Assembly: GCA_963921825.1 (NCBI GenBank)
Contig: OY997596.1
Span: forward strand, 39,795,932-39,859,931
Source: Erodium maritimum
Lineage: Eukaryota; Streptophyta; Magnoliopsida; Geraniales; Geraniaceae
DNA length: 64,000 bases
Direction of reading: 5' to 3'
Position numbers and translations under genes: made by a program. The notes beneath the pieces were generated by a model. That model was given only the letters and a program-made list of their open reading frames with translations. It had not been told where the DNA came from and did no database searches. This document shows positions 1 through 9,833 of this stretch, piece after piece; within the stretch, counting starts at the first letter, position 1, and each line of letters starts with the position of its first letter.

Positions 1-224
1 GTGTAACCATCAGGGCCTGAAGCTTTGTCTCCATTACAGGCTAATAGAGCCTGGAGGACCTCTGACTCTAGAAATGGGCTCTCAAGCCAATCCTTTTCTT
101 GTGTTGAAATTGCCTTGAAAGGGAGATCTTGAAGCTCAATAATGTCTGAATTGGATTTGGTAAAACAGTTTTGGAAGTGTTGAGAAGCTGCAGCTTTGAT
201 ATGCTCAAGTTCAGATAGAGTAAT
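1..224 (-). mobile_element. LINE-B copy 1, reverse-transcriptase segment left of the Copia insertion
   Basis: This matches 43636-43859 in the uninterrupted LINE. It encodes, on the minus strand, the linker and start of the reverse transcriptase of an L1-type ORF2, including the region around GDKASGPDGYT seen in the other copy. The reading frame is cut at 224 by the Copia LTR and resumes at 8670. The rest of this LINE's RT and its 3' end lie left of the window. Confidence 0.9.
220..224. other. Target-site duplication (GTAAT) left of the Copia element
   Basis: GTAAT here is repeated at 8665-8669 and occurs once at 43855-43859 in the unoccupied LINE copy. This fixes the insertion point exactly. 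Confidence 0.95.
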
Positions 225-1912
225 TGTTGGGTCTCGAGGTAGGGTTGGAGATTAACCAACTCGCAGCGGAAAATCAATGAAAACCAAGAGACGATTAAAA
301 CCATGAAACAACTAACAAAGAATGGATTCACAAGAGAAAAATTCAGCACTAGTTCTTACCAAAACAAGAACACCGGTTAACGAATGATTGGCTTGAGTCT
401 CCAAGACGCCTACGTATCCACATGGGAATCAAAGCCACGTAGTTCTTCTCTTTGAGGACTCAAGAACACAAACATGGAGGTGGAAACTAGCCAAACCCGA
501 AATGGCCATGGAAGAGGGAGAGAAAATGTGTTTCCTATTCTTGTCTTGTGTTTGTTATGTTAAAAAAAGATGACTTAAACATAACAAAACCCATACTTGT
601 CCAACTAAAGGCATGGGACAAGTATGGTGTCAAGTAAGGTGTAAATAGGACAAAGTATGGCAAGACAAGATTGGGTTAGGTGGTGAATCACCAACACCTT
701 AATCCTTGTCTTGCTTACTTAGTACTAATTAATCAAGACTTGATTAATTAGTTCCATGAGCCTTGGTTGCATGGGCCTTTCATGGGCCTCTTGGAACATG
801 GCCCGTGACCATTTCCAACGAGGTCCCGTGATTCGCTCATCGCCTCCATGCCTTCCATACCGGAAATGTCCAACATTATCCGACGCGATCAATCCCAAGA
901 CTCCAAGCCTTGTCTCGATCCGTAAAGTCCTATTCACTTACGGGCACATGACCCAAAACCCAGTTTTGGTCATGTCCCGAGACAACTCCCTTTTGGCCAT
1001 TCTCCATAAATGTGTAAATGAGTTTCATCCTCCGGTGTGACCCTTAGGTTTATGCATGTCAATAGATCAACGTAAAATCCCATTTTACTTGATCCTATTT
1101 AAGTGGCAACTAACGAGACTTTAGTATTGCCTGACACTACATAACGAATCGACCCTGTCGATTCTAACCTTTCCGTCGTCCCTGTCATTATCCTTTTATC
1201 TCCGATATCCTGATTGAGATAAGGCATAGAGCCGTCATCCTTATTATTCTCAATCACCGTTCCTTGATATGTGAGATGACTGAAGATATGATACCCAGTA
1301 TCATGTGCATGGCCATGCTATTCTTCCAGTCACTCTCGATCAAGCGGCCGAGAACCGATATCTTTCCCATACCTTAGTATGAGGGATAAATCCCTTAGCC
1401 GTCTTTCGTGTCACTCATGCAGCCCGTCCCCAAGCCAATCCTGGCCGTTATGGAAGCCCTGTTACGGACAACGTTAGGCTCAGGTCAAACTCAGTTGTTG
1501 ACTACATAGCGATCACAAAGACTCCTTGGTCTAAGGATACATGACAAGCTACAACACTGAATATGTTCATGACTTAATCTATGGCACATATTCAGGGCGG
1601 GTCGTCCAATATCATGTCCCACATGATATCTATAATCAGACTCCGGAATCCCATTCCAATGACTAACAGAACGTAAGCCATAAAGAGCCATCTTTCATAC
1701 TAGTCGCTCCTAGTGGAGCTTTGTTGACTAGGGACCCATCGAGTGTGATCTATCTCGATCTATGGTTCTATTCGCATGGTGGGCATAGATCAGAGCACAC
1801 ATCGATATATTACTCCAACACATAAGTAATATAAAGCCGCTTTAATTTTATTGCTAACGATGATATATACATTTGGACATTTAGGATTGAACTACGGGCA
1901 CTAAGACTAACA
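225..1912 (-). repeat. Copia 3' LTR (left end)
   Basis: It runs from TG at 225 to CA at 1912 and equals the LTR at 6977-8664 in length and, as far as read, in sequence. Because the element points left, this is its 3' LTR. Short ORFs of 60-94 codons inside it (for example at 725-1040) occur identically in the other LTR and show no recognisable protein. Confidence 0.95.
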
Positions 1913-1926
1913 ATCTCCCACTTGCC
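1913..1926 (-). other. Copia polypurine tract
   Basis: Read on the minus strand, this stretch next to the 3' LTR is purine-rich (GGGCAAGTGGGAGAT). That fits the plus-strand primer of LTR-element reverse transcription. It is assigned by position and composition only. Confidence 0.6.
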
Positions 1927-2063
1927 CTAGTTCCAATCTAAACTCCAATATGTCCCCATCGACTTTACATGTCTAACATGTTCAGGCAGTGACACTGCCT
2001 TAGTCAAAGGGTTGGCTATGTTATCATCTGTTGCAATATCGGTTATCTTCACTTCACCTCAGT

Positions 2064-3690
2064 TCAGTATTTATCTGATGAGGTGGATACGCCGCAGTAC
2101 ATGTTTGGATTTGTTATACGATCTAGGCTTTTAGCTTGCGCAATGGCCCTTGTGTTGTCGCAAGATGGATTCACCGGGCTGGATGGGTTTTTAATTACAC
2201 CCAGCCCTGCCATGAATTTCCAAATCCACATAGCCTCCTTAGCTGCCTCTGCAGCATCCATGTACTTGGCCTCTGTCGTAGATTCGGCAATGATATCTTG
2301 CTTTACGCTCTCCCAGCTAAAGCTCTGCCATTCAGCGTAAACACATATCCTGATTGACTTCTAAAGTCATCTGGATTTGTCTTGGAAAACTAGCGTCTAC
2401 TCATCCTTCGACGACTAGTTCAGCATCATCTTTCCCCCGGGTTAGAATGATGTCTACTGGTACAACATAAGGCTTACGAGACGTCTGGTCTCATACATGT
2501 CATGGCATATATGATCGATCCTGCCCCCAGGCGCATAGGATTCTCATCATCCTTTTTAGCTCATCAGGTGTCTTAGGACACTGAGTCTTGCTGAGATGAA
2601 TGCCATGACTAGTGGGTAAGAGTCCTTTCTTTGAATCGAGCATTAAGAACCTACTCAATGCCTTTTTCACATAGGTTCCCTGACTTAAATCCAAGACCCT
2701 CTTGGTGCGATCTCTACATATCTTAATCCTTAAGATATAAGAAGCATCGCCTAAGTCTTTTATTGAAAAACACTTCCTCAACCAAGCTTTAGTCTCGTGC
2801 AAGGTTGGGATGTCGTTTTCAATGAGAACCAGAAAGGTAATCTTGCTCCCACTAGCCTTCTTATAAACGCAAGATTCATCCTCGTTCTTGATTAAGCCAA
2901 ATCCAATTACAGCTTCATCAAAACGAAGGATCCAACTCCGAGAAGTTCGTTTCAATCCATATATGGATTTCAACAACTTATAAATCTTTCCTTTATTCTT
3001 CGGATCGTCAAAACCTTTGGGCCGAGACATACAAATGTACTCAGTCAAATTTCCATTTAGGAAAGCGGTTTTGACATCCACTTTCCATATCTCGTAATTA
3101 TGATACGCAGTTATGTCAAGAAGAATTTGGATCGATTTTGACCATAGCCACTAGGGAGAAGGTTTCCTCATAGTCAATCCATGCCTATAACCTTTCGCCA
3201 CCAGTTGAGCTTTGTAGGTCAGAGGGTTGCCGTCCATGTCCATCTTCACCTTGAAGATCCATTTGCATCCGATGGTCATTACCCCATTGATGGGATCAAC
3301 CGGTTCCCAGACTCGGTTGTCCGACATGGATTGCATTTCCTCCCTCATGGCTCCCAGCCATAACTCGGAGTTGGGCCCATCCACGACTTCCTGAAAGGTG
3401 GCTGGATCATCGTGATCCACCATGACTTCATTGTCACCTCCGGATACCATATCTTGGAGGTGGAAGATTGATCCTTTCAAATCGCCTTGGACCTTCCGGA
3501 ATTGTAACAGGAATTGGTTCTTACTCTTCGACAATCTCTGGCTCCTTTCTACTGGGTTGCCAATTGGTTTAGACGGATCTGTACCATCCTGAATTTCTTC
3601 GAGATGCACAGTCCTCCCAATGACGTCTTTGGAAACAAAACTCCTTTTCCATAAAGACCCCGCCTCATGCGACGAACACCATGTTCTCAC
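2064..3690 (-). pseudogene. Copia reverse transcriptase-RNase H region, inactivated
   Basis: Minus-strand frames carry the Copia RT and RNase H. From the amino end they are: a segment ending near KWIFKVKMDMDGNP (3151-3690), the RT segment MDVKTAFLNGNL through KLLKSIYGLKRTSRSW (2500-3081), and the RNase H tract MDAAEAAKEAMWIWK with CDNTRAIAQAKS (2064-2261). Stops or frameshifts separate them. In the RT, TFLVL runs directly into IENDIPTL, so the YVDD-type box expected between these strands in this family is absent: about seven codons are gone with the frame kept. The enzyme would lack its metal-binding aspartates. The gap is inferred from family knowledge, not from an aligned intact copy here. 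Confidence 0.88.
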
Positions 3691-4016
3691 TGGGATTGTA
3701 GAAGTAGTATCCCCTTGTTGCTTTGGGATACCACACGAAGGTGCATATCTCAGATCTTGGTTCGAGCTTAGTCGAAACCAAATGTTTCACATAAGCCTCG
3801 TAACCACAAATCTTTAGGAAGGACAAAGCGGGCATCATCCCGTACCATTTTTAAAATGGTGTCCCTTCCACACCATTCGTCGAAGCCCGATTCACTATGA
3901 ATGCGGTCGTCTCTAGAGCAAAACCCCTAAAAGAGATTGGGAGATCAGTCCAACTAATCATGGAACAGACCATTGTCTAACAATGTCCGATTTCTCCGTT
4001 TGGCTACACCTTTCAA

Positions 4017-4881
4017 CTACAGTGACCTAGGAGGAGTCCATTCCAAAAGGATCCCATTCTCTTTTAGATGATCTAATAACTCTGTGGTCAAGTATTTTCC
4101 ACCTCGATCCAATCGAAGTGCCTTAATACCTTTGTCGAGCTGGTTTTCTACTATAGTCTTAAACTTTTTGAATTTATCAAAAGCTTCAGACTTATGTCTC
4201 ACTGAATAGACATAACCATATTTACTGTAATCATCAGTAAATGTGATAAAGTAGCTAAAACCCCTCCTGGCAAGTGAACTTATTGGTCTACACACATTCG
4301 AGTGTATCAGCCCCAATAATTCACCCGCCTTTTACTCGAGATCGATAAAGGGCACTTTAGTCATTTTGCCCATCAAACAAACCTTGCACCTATCGATCGA
4401 ATGGAATTCGAATGAACCTGAAAGCCCGCACTTCTGAAGTGCTGATAGACGCTTCTTGTTTATGCGACCCAAATGACAGTACCATAACAGAGTTAGGTTT
4501 AAATCGTTGGATTTAGACCTCTTGGTATTAACGGAATATATAGAACTTGAGGCATTGTTACCCATATCTAATATGTACAATCCTCCAACCATGTCAGTAC
4601 TGGTATAAAACATATCATTGCATAGAACATTGAAAACTCCATTTCCAATATTAACATTATATCCTTCCTTGTCAAACACGGATACAGATATAATATTCCT
4701 ACTAAAAGTAGGTATGCAATATACATTATACAATACTAAGACAAGGCCTCTTGGCAAAGCAAGACTCATGGATCCTACAGCAGTTGCCACAACTCTGAGG
4801 TCCATTTCGTGCTTTCCAAATCTCTCCTACTTTCAGCCACCATATATTAGTGCATGTGTGAGATTCAGTCATGGTATCTAA
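4017..4881 (-). pseudogene. Copia protease end and integrase remnant
   Basis: Minus-strand frames show the integrase zinc domain of HHCC type (CHLGRINKKRLSALQKCG followed by CKVCLMGK, within 4332-4805). The integrase core follows in 4017-4316, with HSNVCRP, FTDDYSKYGYVYSV and RLDRGGKYL. The first catalytic Asp position reads HSN where HSD is usual in the family, so the DDE triad is probably damaged too. Near 4860-4900 the protease active site reads WVLDTMTESH, lacking the Gly of the usual DTG. A stop separates the zinc domain and core. The order protease-integrase before RT supports a Copia assignment. Confidence 0.87.
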
Positions 4882-4929
4882 TACCCATGAATCTTTGGAA
4901 GTAGAGAGATGTAGCTCTATAGAGTTAAT

Positions 4930-5434
4930 ACCGATTGAAGGAACGGTCCCACCGCCCTTCCTTAGATCATCCAGGTTTCCTGATGAAGGCGCAGTCTTAC
5001 TGCCCTTCTTCAGATCATCCAGGCTATTTGATGAAGGCGCAGTCCCACTGCCCTTCTTCAGATCAGCCGTGAACTTCCTGTAATCCCGGTTCCAATGACC
5101 AGGCTGTTGGCAGTAGAAGCAGACATTCTCAGGTGTCTCATCTTTCTTGCCAAGTGCGCATGGGCCTAGCCCATGCCACTTCCAATTCCCTTGTTGACCA
5201 TCAGAATATCCTTGGATCCCAGATCCCTGAGATATTCTTCTCAGCAGTTAATGACACTTCATGTAACTCTGATATGGTCTTAGAGACAGCCTTGTCAAGG
5301 ACATATTCTTTGCGTTCAGACTTGAGGACTATCCTCAAAATTCTGTACCAGTCCAAATAGTTTGTCCCATTTAGCTTGACCCTGTCAAGAATGGTTTTTA
5401 ATGACAAACTATTAATGTTCGCTGAATTTGCCAT
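4930..5434 (-). pseudogene. Copia gag remnant with zinc knuckle and 17-residue repeats
   Basis: The gag start is the frame at 5201-5434 (MANSANINSLSLKTILDRVK, then LNGTNYLDWY), typical of plant Copia gag. It ends after 77 residues. Most of the gag body is missing before a zinc knuckle at about 5080-5122 that reads CFYCQQPGHWNRDY. The fourth ligand, normally Cys, is Tyr. Behind the knuckle, 4937-5066 holds about three tandem 51-bp units that encode a 17-residue repeat of LDDLKKGSGTAPSS type and lead into the protease. The region is deleted and mutated, so RNA packaging by this protein is unlikely. Confidence 0.82.
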
Positions 5435-6963
5435 TTGATCTACAACAGATAAAATTCAATCAGTAAACTGAATAAATTTTATGAAGATCAAGCTTAAACA
5501 CAAACAATCGATTCTAAACCTTTAGAATCTGAAACCAAGATCCTTGATTCACTCGATTAAGCTGAACTAATGCTCACCACTTAATCGAGCTATGTAGGTA
5601 GGACTCCATCCAATCACATCCAATGTGACTCTTGGCTAGGGTATGCACTTATGTACACGGCTTACCCTATCTGTTACCCTAGCTCAACCTCAGGCTGAGA
5701 ATCGTAGTCGGGTCCACCAATTTTCAACTATGGCCCGTCACTATGTAGGTGCTCCGCTAATGCGCACGACACCCACATATGTCGTCCAAACCTACTACCC
5801 CGCTTTCCCATGGATGCTCCGCTAATGCGCACGACACCTATAGGACGGGGAGGTAGTAAGGTGTTGATAATGGGGAGGTATCAGACATGACCCGTTTTTA
5901 CTTGTCCGATTGTGTTTAAAACTTTGACACATCCTAGATGCGATGAGCACATCAACTACATTCCAAATGCAATGATGCCTCAAATTACATCCAATGTAAT
6001 TCTTCCTTCGAACCCGTCAACTACATCCAATGTAATGACGATTCTAAGGGCTCACACACAAGGATTAAAATTCCAATTTTATCTTTGCATGTGAGATGAT
6101 ATGCTCGGTAAATAAAGTTAAGCATGCAATTCTAAAACACATAGAATTAATCATGCATAAACTAAACCAAGCATAAAGCGATAAATATGCACATAATAGC
6201 CCCCTAAACTAACTCCCACTAGCTTCTTGAGCTCCATCGACTCCAAGCCGATGCCAACACCCGAAAAGCCACCAAATGACCTTTTCGCCCTTTCTTCATC
6301 TTGAGTAAAATATTACAATTTAATACACGACTCGCAGGTCGGGAATAAATAAATATTACAAACAAGTGGTTCGACGACCACACCTTGAAAAAATAATTAC
6401 ACGCTAACTCTAACGGCTCGCAGGCCGTGAAAAGCGATAAATAATTAAATCGAGCTCGGGGCTATTATGTACACCATGCCAACATCACATCACACATCGT
6501 GTTATCAAACATCATGTGATTTTCCGGTTTTAATTAATAGCCAAGTTTCGAAATTTTTTTGATGCTCGGTTTATTGAAACCGTTCAAAAATGAAACTTTT
6601 GAACATTTGATCTTCGAGTTCGTCATGACGGTTCCAAACTCGTCATAACTAACAAAACGGTTTAGCCTTGGCATATCAACCATCCAATGGTCATGCTTGG
6701 CCTAGCTCCGTCCAACGGAGCCCCGTTCGGTCCCGGTTTCGGCTCCCCGAGAGTCCCGCTCCCGAGACCCGAAAAATCAAATTTTTTTTCAAAATTTCCA
6801 GATTTGAAATAATTTTCAAAAATTCATTTTACATGCATTAAATCCATAAACAATAATTTAAAACATGTTATCAAACAATTTAGCAAAACAACATGCCAAA
6901 AACGAAACTTTCAAGCAAAACCGAAACTTTGAACACCGTCTTGTGAATCCCGAAGGTAGCACG
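5435..6963 (-). other. Copia leader between primer site and gag
   Basis: About 1.5 kb with no ORF above 75 codons and no recognisable domain. It holds a perfect 23-bp direct repeat (5751-5773 and 5816-5838, around GCTAATGCGCACGACACC) and several shorter repeats around 5940-6040. It is the untranslated leader of the element. Confidence 0.6.
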
Positions 6964-6975
6964 GCTCTGATACCA
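6964..6975 (-). other. Copia primer binding site (tRNA-iMet)
   Basis: On the minus strand this reads TGGTATCAGAGC, the plant initiator-Met tRNA primer-site consensus, one base from the 5' LTR edge at 6977. Confidence 0.92.
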
Positions 6976-6976
6976 C

Positions 6977-8664
6977 TGTTGGGTCTCGAGGTAGGGTTGG
7001 AGATTAACCAACTCGCAGCGGAAAATCAATGAAAACCAAGAGACGATTAAAACCATGAAACAACTAACAAAGAATGGATTCACAAGAGAAAAATTCAGCA
7101 CTAGTTCTTACCAAAACAAGAACACCGGTTAACGAATGATTGGCTTGAGTCTCCAAGACGCCTACGTATCCACATGGGAATCAAAGCCACGTAGTTCTTC
7201 TCTTTGAGGACTCAAGAACACAAACATGGAGGTGGAAACTAGCCAAACCCGAAATGGCCATGGAAGAGGGAGAGAAAATGTGTTTCCTATTCTTGTCTTG
7301 TGTTTGTTATGTTAAAAAAAGATGACTTAAACATAACAAAACCCATACTTGTCCAACTAAAGGCATGGGACAAGTATGGTGTCAAGTAAGGTGTAAATAG
7401 GACAAAGTATGGCAAGACAAGATTGGGTTAGGTGGTGAATCACCAACACCTTAATCCTTGTCTTGCTTACTTAGTACTAATTAATCAAGACTTGATTAAT
7501 TAGTTCCATGAGCCTTGGTTGCATGGGCCTTTCATGGGCCTCTTGGAACATGGCCCGTGACCATTTCCAACGAGGTCCCGTGATTCGCTCATCGCCTCCA
7601 TGCCTTCCATACCGGAAATGTCCAACATTATCCGACGCGATCAATCCCAAGACTCCAAGCCTTGTCTCGATCCGTAAAGTCCTATTCACTTACGGGCACA
7701 TGACCCAAAACCCAGTTTTGGTCATGTCCCGAGACAACTCCCTTTTGGCCATTCTCCATAAATGTGTAAATGAGTTTCATCCTCCGGTGTGACCCTTAGG
7801 TTTATGCATGTCAATAGATCAACGTAAAATCCCATTTTACTTGATCCTATTTAAGTGGCAACTAACGAGACTTTAGTATTGCCTGACACTACATAACGAA
7901 TCGACCCTGTCGATTCTAACCTTTCCGTCGTCCCTGTCATTATCCTTTTATCTCCGATATCCTGATTGAGATAAGGCATAGAGCCGTCATCCTTATTATT
8001 CTCAATCACCGTTCCTTGATATGTGAGATGACTGAAGATATGATACCCAGTATCATGTGCATGGCCATGCTATTCTTCCAGTCACTCTCGATCAAGCGGC
8101 CGAGAACCGATATCTTTCCCATACCTTAGTATGAGGGATAAATCCCTTAGCCGTCTTTCGTGTCACTCATGCAGCCCGTCCCCAAGCCAATCCTGGCCGT
8201 TATGGAAGCCCTGTTACGGACAACGTTAGGCTCAGGTCAAACTCAGTTGTTGACTACATAGCGATCACAAAGACTCCTTGGTCTAAGGATACATGACAAG
8301 CTACAACACTGAATATGTTCATGACTTAATCTATGGCACATATTCAGGGCGGGTCGTCCAATATCATGTCCCACATGATATCTATAATCAGACTCCGGAA
8401 TCCCATTCCAATGACTAACAGAACGTAAGCCATAAAGAGCCATCTTTCATACTAGTCGCTCCTAGTGGAGCTTTGTTGACTAGGGACCCATCGAGTGTGA
8501 TCTATCTCGATCTATGGTTCTATTCGCATGGTGGGCATAGATCAGAGCACACATCGATATATTACTCCAACACATAAGTAATATAAAGCCGCTTTAATTT
8601 TATTGCTAACGATGATATATACATTTGGACATTTAGGATTGAACTACGGGCACTAAGACTAACA
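6977..8664 (-). repeat. Copia 5' LTR (right end)
   Basis: A 1688-bp LTR that starts TGTTGGG next to the primer site and ends CA at 8664. It reads the same as 225-1912. Confidence 0.95.
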
Positions 8665-8669
8665 GTAAT
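8665..8669. other. Target-site duplication (GTAAT) right of the Copia element
   Basis: It repeats 220-224. LINE-B sequence resumes immediately. Confidence 0.95.
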
Positions 8670-9827
8670 CCCCTCAAAACAGATAATGGATAACCTTTTC
8701 TTGCTCCCATTGTAGTTTGCAATTCTGTGGAAGTAGCTAGAGCCTTTGTCACCCTCATCAAACCATTTTCTTCTGGATTTTTGACCCCATAGTTTAGCCA
8801 ACAATTTGTATTTCCTGATGAGTTCAGCTTTAAGTGCCCCCCTTTCAGAACATTCCTCAGGAGATAGTGCCCTGAGTTCCACTTGATTGTCCAACTCATT
8901 GATGGCTAAGGTCAGATGTTGAATCTGAGCTTCTAGTAGACCAAATACCTCCAGATTCCATTTCTTGATATCAGCTCTGAGTATTTTAAGTTTCATCCAT
9001 AGGATATATTGAGGTGTACCAGAAATATTAAAGTTGGACCAGAATGTAGAGATTGCAGGTAGGAATCTAGGATCTGCCAACCAAATATTAAGAAATTCAA
9101 ATGGCCTTGGGCCCTAATCTAGTGATTTGTTGTGTAGTATCAAAGGACGATGATCTGATATGGATCTTGGAAGGCAGGCTTGAGTCAGAGAGGGTAAGAG
9201 AGAAATGAGTTCACTTGAGACAATGAATCTATCTATTCTGGAGGCTGTAGACCCATGTCCAAACCAAGTATATTTCCCCCCTTGTAGGGGAAGATCAATT
9301 AAAACCAGAATGTCAAATAATCGTTGAAAATTTGCCATTGAGGATCCTCCTCTCCTCTGACTTGATCTGTCTTCAGATGATAGGATAGCATTATAATCCC
9401 CCCCCCCTAAGATCAAAAGAGTTTCTGGGGAATGATCAGATAGTTCTGATGCAATATTCCTCCACAATTCAGATCTGGTGTGAGCATTAGTGGAAGCATA
9501 TAAGTTAACAATACAATAGGGTTTCTGGAGTAGGGAACTCAATCCAAACTAGAAAAGGGCTCCATGGATAGGTTTTATAGCTGATATTGTGAATTCAGAT
9601 TTTTTCCACATGGAAATGATACCTCCTTCTGCTCCATCAGAGTCTATAGCAGAGGCTTCCCAATCTGAAGATAGACCACATAATCTAGGAAAATTGCTTG
9701 GCATTTTTTGTAGCTTGGATTCCTTTAGAAGTATGAAATCTTGATTTTGCTTATGTATCAAGGCACTAAGATTTCTCCTCTTTTGATTAGAGGAGATTCC
9801 TCTCACATTCCATGAGAGGAACAACAT
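8670..9827 (-). pseudogene. LINE-B ORF2 start: AP endonuclease and RT linker, copy 1
   Basis: ORF2 begins at 9827 with MLFLSWNVRGISS, six bases after the ORF1 stop. The endonuclease motifs appear in order: WNVRG, KESK (metal-binding Glu), GGGDYNAIL, SRIDRF and SDHRP. The frame is broken by stops near 9546 and 9111. A run of ten Gs (coding strand) codes GGG before DYNA, one Gly more than usual, and keeps the frame; the other copy has eight and loses it. The RT linker follows (LADPRFLPAIS to IICFEGIT, 8670-9080) and is cut by the Copia LTR. The endonuclease normally nicks target DNA to prime reverse transcription; this copy cannot encode a whole one. Confidence 0.9.
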
Positions 9828-9833
9828 GGTAAT

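Larger units (their letters stand above)
225..8664 (-). mobile_element. Ty1/Copia LTR retrotransposon, recent but defective insertion in LINE-B
   Basis: An 8440-bp element with 1688-bp LTRs (225-1912 and 6977-8664) that begin TGTTGGG and end TAACA, a GTAAT target duplication, a primer site complementary to initiator-Met tRNA (6964-6975) and a purine-rich tract by the left LTR. The internal order on the minus strand is gag, protease, integrase, RT, RNase H, the Copia order. Gag-pol is broken into short frames, the protease DTG triad is altered and the RT catalytic box is missing. No difference between the LTRs was noticed on reading, so transposition was recent. Proteins from another copy must have moved it. 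Confidence 0.95.

Noticed and set aside
725-1040. Overlapping 70- and 94-codon ORFs (also 7477-7792)
   Set aside because: Identical in both Copia LTRs, on opposite strands of the same bases, with no known protein.
6964-6975. tRNA-like sequence
   Set aside because: Only the 12-base primer binding site matches tRNA-iMet; no cloverleaf. The same holds at 33887-33898.
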